From the NCBI RefSeq assembly GCF_019649055.1, contig NW_026570241.1, positions 744,001-808,000 on the forward strand: a DNA stretch of 64,000 nt, in the 5' to 3' direction. A program made the position numbers and the translations under genes. The stretch is from Paramacrobiotus metropolitanus (Eukaryota > Tardigrada > Eutardigrada > Parachela > Macrobiotidae). Within the stretch, counting starts at the first letter, position 1, and every line of letters begins with the position of its first letter. This document shows, one piece after another, positions 43,269 through 52,578 of this stretch. The notes under the pieces are model-generated. The model was not told the origin of the DNA. It saw nothing but the letters and a program-made list of their open reading frames with translations, and did no database searches.

Positions 43269-43868
43269 TCACCACAGAAACGGTTGTGCAGCATTGTAAC
43301 AATGCTTGCGTCCGTGACTCTTTTTCCATAGAAAATTAACAGATCCAATTTCTTCCCATTTACCGATCCATGTGCAGCCAGGATGGGCGCACTGGATCTG
43401 GTTCGTAGGGTAAAAACCGTGCTGTATAAGAAATTCAATATCGTTATCGTCCGGACTTTCCTTGAAGGTTCGAAACCTGCTGTAACCGGTACGGCGCCTG
43501 ATGCTGTGCCACTCCACGGGGTCCGTGTTAAGCATAGGGTACGGTTTAATATCCTGACATTCCCGCTCCGAATGGGTGATGATGGCGTCAGTTTGCTTCC
43601 AGTAGAATTCTTTTTGACAGCGTATGCACCTTACTGTGCCGCGATGATTATATCCCATTATGGCTAATAAATACCGTTCATTGATGATTATACTCTTCAT
43701 GATCTGGTACTTTTGGCGCAGCAGGGCGCTTTCATGGTTGTTTAACAATGTAGTAGCCGTTGTTTCGTAGTCGTTGATTTCATCACTCTCATCAAACAGC
43801 CAATCAAGGTTATCAGGCGCATCGCAATTATAATGTACATGACAGCTGTTGGTGATTGCTCCTTCCAT
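43269..43868 (-). CDS. protein with two BIR-like zinc modules
   Basis: ATG 43868 (MEGAITNS), 199 residues. Module 1: GYNHRGTVRCIRC...W...H99...C104 (Cys81, Cys84). Module 2: GFYPTNQIQCAHPGC..W...H185...C190 (Cys160, Cys165). Both have the G-[FY]-x(4,6)-V/I-x-C..C..W..H..C order of BIR domains but with altered spacing. BIR proteins (IAPs) bind caspases or their regulators. A TATATAA is found about 100 bases upstream on the minus strand. Could be another zinc fold. Confidence 0.4.
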   Translation of the reverse strand: MEGAITNSCHVHYNCDAPDNLDWLFDESDEINDYETTATTLLNNHESALLRQKYQIMKSIIINERYLLAIMGYNHRGTVRCIRCQKEFYWKQTDAIITHSERECQDIKPYPMLNTDPVEWHSIRRRTGYSRFRTFKESPDDNDIEFLIQHGFYPTNQIQCAHPGCTWIGKWEEIGSVNFLWKKSHGRKHCYNAAQPFLW

Positions 43869-44299
43869 CGTGTATGTTAGAAAATCAGCGTGACTGAGAC
43901 GCGCGACGCCGACGAGGTGACGAGCACACAAGCAGTGACACGCATATTTGTATTCATTGGGAATTTATATACTGACACGCAGTAAACAGTAGCTGTAGTG
44001 GGGCGGGCGCTGGGTGGGCTTTAAGTGTGCATGCAAAATTAGCTCCGCCACGAGGATGTCCGGTGGGCGTCAGATAGGAAGAGCTGATGATTGCCATGAC
44101 TCAGACAAGGGTATTAAAGCGCGTGCAGCACCGCAGAGCAGCTGTTTGTGCACAATCGTGCATTATCGCAGGCTTATTATGCTAGTCGTACTTTTGCCGG
44201 CAATTGCCAGAGTAAATTGCATTAGGAGCAAAAGGAAGTACCAAAATTGCGGTTTGATTAGCGCTGCCAACACATTCCTATTCACTTTCTTTGTCTGTC

Positions 44300-47200
44300 A
44301 TGACGCCCCCACCACGGCCACTACAAGCAAAGAAAATCAGCAACCGTGTCTCAGAAAAAAAAACGATCACGACGGCGACCAAAAAACCGCAGCAAATTGC
44401 CGAAGCAAAATTAGCCAGGTTGTACGAGAAGCGAAGAACAATTCAAGATGTTTCACAGTTATATCGTCAAACGCGCCACATTTCTTTTTCTTACAAATTG
44501 TTTATGCGGCGAACAAAAGAACTGACCGCGACAACGAAGAAAACGGCGACGACGACGACGACGACGACGACAACAACGAATAACGCTGGAAGAACAACAA
44601 CAACAACAACCACACAACCTTCATCATCCTCGCCAGTGAATAAAGTCATACAGAATCCATCTGAATTTTATAATCTCAAAGCCATTACATCACGCCATAG
44701 TAAGAAGTACGGTGTCTGGGCGGGAAATTTTCAAATAAAAATAGCAGAACTGCCCTTGCATGGTGTAGACACGGTGCTACCGGTCTTTCTGTCTGTTTTG
44801 GAAGATATTTTCAAAAAACTCCGTGATTTTGTGCCTAACAAAGAAGATTTAATTAGTATATCGTTGGAGTCATCTCAGCTCTCTCATCCCATCCAGCTTA
44901 AATTATCCACACAGGATCAAGTGAACGCAGAGATGTTCCTGTACTTGATTGCAAATACTCTAACTTCGAAAACGGAATTCTCTTTAGGTTTACCGGTTTA
45001 CATTAACCTACTACGCGTGCCCCGGCAACCGACAGGGAAAGGCGCAGGTGCAACCAGCGCCAACATCACCACCATCACAACCACCACCACCACCGAGAGT
45101 AGAAAACAAGACCGCCATTTTCGTAACCTTTTGAAAGCGCCTCAAGGCGGAGGAATTGTTAACGTAAAAAACAACGATAGTCTCTGCTTTGGCCGAGCGC
45201 TAGCCATTGCCATTGCCCATGCGTCACAACTTCATAAAGTTGACAAGAGGAAGTGGAAAGAACTCTGTGACAGCAGGAAACAGCTACAGAAAGTGGAAGC
45301 AATAAAGCTGTACCAGGCAGCAAAAGTACCGCTCGGAGCTGTGTCATACAGTGACTATTCGGCTTTTCAAGCCGTACTTCTTCCAAATTACGCGCTGTAC
45401 GTACATAAATGCCCTGATGCGGAAACGGGATTGTTATATAACGGCACAAGCATCAAGTGCCCAAAAAGCTTGCATCTTCTTTTATCTAACAATCACTATG
45501 CGGCAATCACCAAACCGGCACGATTTTTTGGAAAGAGAAAACAGTGCAAGTTTTGCGACGGCTATTTTACCAAGCTTGACCGGCACCGATGCCGAAAAGC
45601 TTGTTTTAACTGCCAGAGAAAAGGATTGCGAATTCGACAGAGAAATAACTTGTGGGGATTGTCAAAGAAGTTTCAAAACTCAGAATGCTTCCGCCTACAC
45701 AAAACACAAACGTCAACAGCAGCACCAACCACGGACTGTGAACTCCGTCGAAAGTGCGCTGACTGCAGCCTGATCATCTACATGGATAAGGGGCGACATC
45801 CGGCCAACCCCGTTCACCAATGCGGCGAATATTATTGCCGGAGCTGCAAGCTTGTTGTTGATCCCTACCATCGTTGTTACGTGCAAGTGCACGAGAGCAA
45901 GCCGAAGCCCGAACGCCAGTTTCTTTACTGCGACTTTGAAAGTGATATAAGCAAAGAATATCATATCCCAATCGCTGCCGTAGCCGTTGATGACGCCGGA
46001 AAAGCGACGCGATTTTTCGGAAGAATGCCGGGGAAAAATTCTGCAATTGGCTTTTCCATCCACGGCACCGCAATCACATTGTTGTTTTCCATAACCTTAT
46101 GGGATATGACGGGAACTTCATTATGCAGCACCTTCACCGTAAACACTTATGGCCGCATGTCATCATGCGAGGTCTGAAGTTTCTTCAGATTAAAGAAACC
46201 GCGAATAATATCATCCTACGAGATTCCCTTGCATTTTTGCCTATGAGTTTAGCCGATATGCCGGCTGCATTCGGTTTCAACGCAGCCAAAGGCTGTTTTC
46301 CCTTTCTGTTTGCGCGTGAAAAACATTTCAACTATGTAGGACAGATTCCATCAGAGCACTACTACCTGACAAGCCAGATGAAGACCAAGCACTACAAAAA
46401 ATTTAAGGAATGGTACGACGCGGAGGTTGCCGCAGGGAAAATGTGGAATTTTTCTCAGGAGATCCTAAAATATTGTACCAACGATTGTCATGTACTGCGG
46501 GAGGCTTGCCAGAGATTCTGCGAAAGTATGAAGGCACTTTGTGGAGGGTATAACCCGCTCGTAGAGTCGGTTTCACTCCCTGGCTATGTAAACCTCGTGT
46601 ACCGAGCTCGTTTCATGCCGAAAGACAGCATTCAATATTTTACTTATCGCGATCTCCAGACCTACCGCACATACTCCTACGAAAGCATGCAGTGGTTGCA
46701 TTTTGTCATGCAAAACGAGCACATTGAAATTCAACACGCTCGAAATCATCCGGACGGAGAAAAACGAATAGGCCGCTACAAAGTTGACGGATTTTACGAA
46801 GCAGCCAATACGGTTTTCGAGTACCATGGGTGCTATTTTCATGGGTACGTTGTTGTTGTTGTTGTTGTTGTTTGTGTTACTTTTGTTCTTGTGAAGTGAT
46901 AAAACAATAAAACATTTGTACAGGTGTCCAAAATGCTACACGGCAGACGCGGTAACAAATGGGAATCAAAATATGGCTCAATTGCTACAGGCAACGAAGC
47001 ATAAGCAGCGCTACCTGGAAACTCGTGGCTATTCCTATCGCAGTATCTGGAGCTGCGAATGGAAATCCTTGAGGCAAGGGGAGGAGATAAAAAAAGCTTT
47101 AAAAAGTTTCTGCCACACCGAACCCATGAATGTGCGTGACGTTCTGTTCGGTGGGCGGACGGAGGCGTTCCGCCTGCTTAACCTGCCGGACACAAGTAGT

Positions 47201-48475
47201 GGCCGGTACATCTCCTACCTAGATAAGAATTCCCTTTATCCTGCCGTATGCAAGCAGAAAGAATACCCTCTTGGGCTGCCTGACCGAATCCTCAGCGATT
47301 TCAAGCCCCTTGATCAGTATTTTGGAATCGCTCATGTGAGAGTGCTTCCGCCCAGCAATCTTCCGCTCCCTCTTCTTCCACAACGCATCAATGGCAAATG
47401 TATGTTCGCCCTGTGCTGGCGGTGTGCAGAGGCAAACAACCAAGAAACGTCCTGCACGCACACTGACGAAGAGCGAAGCTTCAACGGTGTTTATACGACA
47501 CCGGAAGTTAATCTGGCAGTCTCCTTAGGCTACCGTATACTGGCAATTCATGAAGTCTGGCACTACTCGAAGAGGGGAAATCTGTTTGCCGATTACATAA
47601 GCACATTTATGGCAGAAAAAGCAGCTGCAAGCGGGTTTCCCTCACACTGCCAGTCCGATGGAGAAAAACAGGCCTACCTTCAGTCGCTTAAAGACAGAGA
47701 CAATGTTGTTGTCGACGACCCGGGGAAGGTGGAATTCAATCCCACACGACGCCTTCTCTCGAAACTCATGCTCAATACATTATGGGGCAGGCTGGCAATC
47801 AAGGAAAACAAACCGAGTTTTGAATATGTCAAAAGCGTCAAACGGTTCAATGAATTATTCTACTCTGGAAAATATACAGTTAATTACATTGATGTTGTTA
47901 ACGAGGATGTTCTGCAGGTGCAGAGCACCAAGTCAAGCGACTTGGACGGAACTGATTTGCGCGCAAATGTAATCATCGCCGGTTTTGTCACTAGTTACGC
48001 GCGTCTGGAGCTATATGCTGGCATGACCTTTGTAGGCATCGAACGCCTGTTATATGTGGATACTGATTGTGTGATTGCGCTGGAAGGACCCGGTCTGCCG
48101 AGCCTCCCCGTGGGCGAATGCTTAGGAGAGTTTAAATCGGAGATCGACGATGACAGAATCACTTTGTTCGTCTGTGGCGGCCCGAAAATGTACGCATACC
48201 GTACCGAAAAAGGCATGTCCGTTTTCAAGGCAAAGGGAATAACAATTAATAAAGGAAACATCGATTTCTTTACACCAGGATTGCTGGAGGAGATGGTCAG
48301 AAATCCAGAGGAAATTCAGTATTTTCTCAACCCGTACAAAATTTTTCGTATACGAGGCACCTGGCAGCTGACCACGCGGGAGGAAACGAAAATGGTCCGA
48401 TTCACATTCGATAAGCGAAGAATATTGAATTCCACTCCGAGTTATGAAACGCTCCCATTCGGATATAAGATATAA
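44300..48475 (+). CDS. protein-primed DNA polymerase B (Polinton type)
   Basis: Replicates the linear genome from its protein-capped ends. Start ATG 44300. The N-terminal part has Thr-rich low complexity, then an OTU-like segment (NNDSLCFGRALAIAI ... NNHYAAI) and Cys/His clusters, usual in Polinton polymerases. Exonuclease: YCDFESD and FHNLMGYDGNF. Polymerase motif A is DKNSLYPAV, motif B KLMLNTLWG, motif C YVDTDC (Cys where Ser is usual). Intron 46845-46923 (79 bases). The frame changes between about 46030 and 46098, between the two exonuclease motifs; an unrecognised intron, a lesion or an assembly error are possible. Confidence 0.88.
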
Positions 48476-48528
48476 AAGAGCAATGCCTTTGTTAATCCTC
48501 TCCTACAGCTGCAGTTCATCCAGATGGA

Positions 48529-49483
48529 ATGTACGAAACCATACAGAACTTTAACCCGCTCCTTGTTCACCCGTTCAATCTGGTCTGCAGCTGCCAGAGC
48601 CAGGGAGGTAAAACCTTTTGGATATGCCGGTTGCTTGAGCTGCGCAAAATTACCCCATTCCCAAAGAAAGTGTACTTTATCTACTCTTATGAATCTCCTG
48701 TTTTAAAACCATTAAAAAACATACAAAAAATGTTGTTTTTATTAAAAATATTCCTGAAGATATTGCGGAAGAAAGCTTCACTAATAAAAACGACCCTTCC
48801 TTGATTATTCTGGACGATCAGATGCAGGAAATAAACAAAAACGTGGTCTCTCTTTTCACAAGAGGAACTCATCACTTGAACCGCTCTGTCATTTTGACAG
48901 TGCAAAATGTATTCTTTCAAAATCCCCTTATGCGTACAATTTCTTTGAATGCTCATTATCTCGTGCTTTGGAAACAGCCTCGAGACATGATGCAGATGGA
49001 AATACTTGCACGGCAAATGTATCCACGGTGCTCGACGCAGTTCATGGAAGCGTATAAAACTGCCACGCTTCGTGATTATGGTTATTTATTTTTGGATTTC
49101 AAGTGTTGCACGCCCGACATTTTGCGGGTGCGGGGAAATTTGTTAGCGAGAGTGTTGATAATTACCAGCGAGTTTATGCGATCACAAATTCTACTATGGA
49201 CGAATATGCTCTCGTTCCCGTAAAGCATATTGGGAAACAGGGTCATTTAAACGTCAATGCCCGGGCTGTCCGCAGTAATTGTTTGAAGAAAAAGAGGACG
49301 AAAAAACCCGAGAAGAAGAAGAACAAGAACAAAAAGAAGCAGAAGAAGAGCGAAAGAAAGAATAAAGTCAGGAATAGGAGTAGTAGCAGCTCAAACTCAA
49401 GAAAAAGACAACGCAAAATAAAAAAACGAGAAAATAGTAGCAATGAACGGATGACTGTAGAGAATGAAGAAATTTTAATTTAA
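48529..49483 (+). CDS. packaging ATPase (FtsK/A32-like), frame-disrupted
   Basis: ATG 48529. It powers DNA entry into capsids. Walker A CSCQSQGGKTFW near the start, Walker B LIILDDQM at about 48800, followed by RGTHHLNRSVILTVQNVF with the sensor-type Gln. The frame changes at about 48690-48740 (between Walker A and B) and again near 49135, both in runs of A or T. After the second, the frame continues with YQRVYAITN and a long Lys/Arg-rich tail (about 80 residues). Walker A lacks its first Gly. Either decayed or affected by homopolymer errors. Confidence 0.75.
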
Positions 49484-49602
49484 ATTTTACACGTTTCTTG
49501 TTGTTTGGTAGGCTTCTTCTGTGTGTAATAACAAATAAAAAATCGCTTTATTACGAAAGTGTCAGAAGTCGTTTTTAAAGCATCATTTAATTATTCTTTC
49601 AT

Positions 49603-50145
49603 TCATTGATCGTGGCGGTCGCCATCTTCGTTATAGTCATCATCATTAGCATCATCATCATCGTCGTCATCAATTAACAGAGCTCTCTCGTTAACGTTAC
49701 CATCGTAGTCAACATCATCTTTTTCGACACTACCACCACCACCAACACGAGCACTACCACCACGATCACCACGTACATCACCACCTTTACAAGTGCGCAA
49801 AAATTTTTTCGCGGCCGCCTTGGCAAAGATATTAACGCTTCTCTTTTTACTGCTTCCCTTGCCACTTCCGCGGCTTTTTATCACAGAGGCTTTATTGTTG
49901 CTACTACTACGTGAGGCAGACGAGGCAGGCTGCAAGGCCAATGGCCGCATAAACGCGTTTGATTTCTCCCACTCACTGACACGACTTGCTAGGGTTTTTA
50001 CGGCGGCCAAAAATTCAGGAAGATAGCTGGTGGGAAAATAGAATCCACAGCGAGTGGCAGCATATGAATCATCCTGTGGAATGTGCTTGATCAGGCGGAG
50101 ATCGATACGCGGCTCGTGTGGTTGGTAGAGGCTTAAGCTGAGCAT
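49603..50145 (-). CDS. DNA-binding-type protein, possibly PC4-like
   Basis: ATG 50145, 180 residues. Residues about 1-55 (PRIDLRLIKHIPQDDSY, RCGFYFPTSYLPEFLAAV) resemble the PC4/Sub1 fold (strand with DLR, RxG turn, strand, helix), which binds single-stranded DNA. Then a basic Ser/Lys region with SGKGSSKKR, a Gly-rich part and an acidic end with seven Asp. Similarity is by pattern only. Confidence 0.35.
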   Translation of the reverse strand: MLSLSLYQPHEPRIDLRLIKHIPQDDSYAATRCGFYFPTSYLPEFLAAVKTLASRVSEWEKSNAFMRPLALQPASSASRSSSNNKASVIKSRGSGKGSSKKRSVNIFAKAAAKKFLRTCKGGDVRGDRGGSARVGGGGSVEKDDVDYDGNVNERALLIDDDDDDDANDDDYNEDGDRHDQ

Positions 50146-50250
50146 GATGGACGTAGGTTTGTGCTAAAACATGAAAAACACGACCGGTAAATTCCTGTTT
50201 CCATTACAAGCAACATGTGAGGTTTGTCAATATATATATAAAAACATATA

Positions 50251-50709
50251 TTAATATGCACAGCTCAAAACTTGAGGCTCATCCGAGGTAAAGGTACTGC
50301 TCCGGTTGTATTCAATGGGAAACAGAATAATATCGAGTCTTGTAGCTCCTGCCTGAAATGTCGACGGCAATGCCGCGATATTCAACCGATAAGCAGGCAG
50401 TATCAGATTATTGCCATTCCGTCTAACATAAGCTAGAACTTCTCCGAAAAACCGATTAAAGTCAAAAGCGCCGCGAATGAGTAATGCCCGTGAACTTTTC
50501 AGCAAAGGTAGCGTATCGTTAATAAACTGACTTATAAGAAAACCTTTTTCATTCAACACTGTCCCTGTACGGTTAGCTAACGCGCCAATTGCAACCTGAC
50601 TGCGCGTCAGCATACAAATTGTTGTAACCTGGGCAATTAAAATCAGAAACAGTAAAGCTTTGCCATGATACTGGCGCCAGTAGGTCAAGATGTATTCGTG
50701 AAAGGTCAT
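50251..50709 (-). CDS. single-span membrane protein, unknown
   Basis: ATG 50709, 152 residues. One membrane helix at residues about 17-36 (ALLFLILIAQVTTICML), N-terminus short. The rest is mixed alpha/beta with a NRT glycosylation site. TATATATAAG lies about 70 bases upstream on the minus strand. Family not recognised; it may be a virion membrane or host-interaction protein. Confidence 0.45.
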   Translation of the reverse strand: MTFHEYILTYWRQYHGKALLFLILIAQVTTICMLTRSQVAIGALANRTGTVLNEKGFLISQFINDTLPLLKSSRALLIRGAFDFNRFFGEVLAYVRRNGNNLILPAYRLNIAALPSTFQAGATRLDIILFPIEYNRSSTFTSDEPQVLSCAY

Positions 50710-50762
50710 TTCGGAATTCAGTTATAAAATTCGGTTTGAAAGCACAACTAATGCTAATGTGC

Positions 50763-50903
50763 TTACAGTACGCTTATATATACCTGGCTTCTGATACTTA
50801 CAATCAGAATAAAAGGGCTGTTCTTAACAAGTCGAGCATATTCCGTGTCGACGGCATTTTTGTTCGTGTAAATTTCCAGGTTGTTGGATAAATTCCGAGC
50901 CAT
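50763..50903 (-). CDS. short ORF (46 aa), unknown
   Basis: ATG 50903 (MARNLSNNLEIYTNK), ending at TAA 50763. GTAAGT at about 50799 could instead be a splice donor that joins it to the membrane protein downstream. Purpose unknown. Confidence 0.25.
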   Translation of the reverse strand: MARNLSNNLEIYTNKNAVDTEYARLVKNSPFILIVSIRSQVYISVL

Positions 50904-51166
50904 AGTGGTGGTGAAGATGATAAACTGCCAACTGATTCTGCCAACAAACAGATTTAAACTCTGGCTGGCTTTGGCTTTTATGTGCCAGTGCCATGACTCA
51001 TAGAATGGTAGCAGATGGCAATGATATCATCAACAGTGGATGATCACGCGAGGATGAGAGGAGGCGGTCAGTCAGCAGACTTTGGCCGCTGCCTACTGAA
51101 CCTCCCTTTCCCGCCCAGTATATTGTAGGTCAGAATAACAACAAGCAGCAGTGTGTGTATGCGCTG

Positions 51167-51174
51167 TATAAAAG
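51167..51174 (+). promoter_or_regulatory. TATA box of the IAP-like gene
   Basis: TATAAAAG, 56 bases before the ATG at 51230. Confidence 0.6.
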
Positions 51175-51229
51175 GACGTAGCAGTAGTCATCGGGCAAGT
51201 CAGAGTATCGCTTATTTCCTGAAAGCAAA

Positions 51230-52309
51230 ATGTCTGCTGCCACACAGTTATATGAGAGCTTTGAAGCTGGTGTTTATACGGAAAGTGATGATGATGGACT
51301 ATATCGTTTAATCTGCTCAGACAATTTTCCGCCCCATTCGATAAAGTCACTCGGAAAGCTGGGATTTCGGCCCGTGAATATTAGCGAGGCGTATTTTTGT
51401 TTGTTCTGCAAGCGGATAGATGTAACACTGGCCGGTAAAGAAGATCCTCTGGATTATCATCTTCGGTGTACACCCTGGTGCGCTGAGATACGAAAACGCT
51501 ACAAGGAACAGGGAAAGCCCGATCCCACCGACAAAGCGGGCCAAATATTGACAGTGGCCTGCCCTTTTGATTTTACAAATGCGCAACTTTATGAGAGGCT
51601 GAGATCTTTTAAAAATTGGCCTTCCCAACTACTGCAAACACCTCTGGATTTAGCCCGGGCGGGATTTATCTATACTGGTACAGGGGACGGGGTGGAATGT
51701 TTTCACTGCGGTCTGCATTTCAGTCAGTGGACACCGGACGATGTGCCATGGCACGTTCATACGCGGGATGCCCCGAGCTGTTTGTATATCACTACCTGCC
51801 TTGGCGAAATTGTACGTGACCGTTATAAGGAGCTCTCCTGTCTCACTCCCCGTCCCCGACATCAGCAACCTGGTAGCGATGAAAACGAGAAGTGCAGTAA
51901 TAGCAGTGGCGGAGCAGAAACAACTTCGTTCGTGTCGGTTTATGATGAGAACTTTTTCGACGATGGCGTTCGGGCTTTTGTGGTGTCACGGGCTTTAAAA
52001 TATGGATTTAGTGTGGAGGAAATACGGAAAGCCATCGCCAGTGTCAAACGAATAAATCCTCCCGAAGCTGAAATCACCGTGAAAACACTTCTCAGCCATT
52101 TGGAGGCCAGGCGAATTAAATGTGGGCAGAAAAAACGCCGCTTTTGCCAACTGCATTGTTCTCGATGCGGCCAGTACACGCAACATCGATCTGGAGCACG
52201 TAACCGAGTGCTGAAAGATGGAAGAGATTCGGTGCAGAATAGTGCATCCGCTTCTGGATATGGAGAAGATTACTTTGAATGCACAAAATGTGGCCCATAC
52301 GTTGAATGA
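51230..52309 (+). CDS. IAP-like protein with two BIR domains and UBA-like segment
   Basis: ATG 51230, 359 residues. BIR1: Cys57, Cys60, His77, Cys84. BIR2: Cys157, Cys160, His177, Cys184, with GFIYTGTGDGVECFHCG and the W..DD.PW..H pattern. Both match the canonical C-x2-C-x16-H-x6-C. A UBA-like helical segment (about 245-290, ALKYGFSVEEIRKAIAS) follows. In place of the RING expected in IAPs, the C-terminus has a C-x2-C pair (CSRCGQ) and a second one (CTKCG), a probable zinc ribbon. Inhibits cell death in known viral IAPs; without RING it would lack its own ubiquitin-ligase activity. Confidence 0.85.
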   Translation: MSAATQLYESFEAGVYTESDDDGLYRLICSDNFPPHSIKSLGKLGFRPVNISEAYFCLFCKRIDVTLAGKEDPLDYHLRCTPWCAEIRKRYKEQGKPDPTDKAGQILTVACPFDFTNAQLYERLRSFKNWPSQLLQTPLDLARAGFIYTGTGDGVECFHCGLHFSQWTPDDVPWHVHTRDAPSCLYITTCLGEIVRDRYKELSCLTPRPRHQQPGSDENEKCSNSSGGAETTSFVSVYDENFFDDGVRAFVVSRALKYGFSVEEIRKAIASVKRINPPEAEITVKTLLSHLEARRIKCGQKKRRFCQLHCSRCGQYTQHRSGARNRVLKDGRDSVQNSASASGYGEDYFECTKCGPYVE

Positions 52310-52578
52310 CTGACTGACTGACTGTAAACTCCCAACTTCCTTGATTACCACTTGAAGTGACTATCTGGTGACCATTTAAGTGTTTATTTATGTTTTAACA
52401 AAAACTGAAGCACGTCCGTTTAACAGTGATTGAAAAAAAGCCGCTGCTGATATCATTCCTGGGTATATACCATCACAGGTCACTAAAAACTAAATAGCCA
52501 AATAAAGGAAGTTCAAGAATTTCAAAAACAACAATCGTAAACCATACAGCCAATAAACTGAAAAGTCATTTTGTGCTA
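52310..52578. other. 3' region between IAP-like and right membrane-protein gene
   Basis: AATAAA at 52501 (plus) could serve the IAP-like gene. Four GACT repeats at 52307-52323. Confidence 0.4.

Noticed and set aside
49243-49443. Leu/Phe-rich membrane-like ORF on the minus strand.
   Set aside because: Reverse of the Lys/Arg-rich tail of the packaging ATPase frame.
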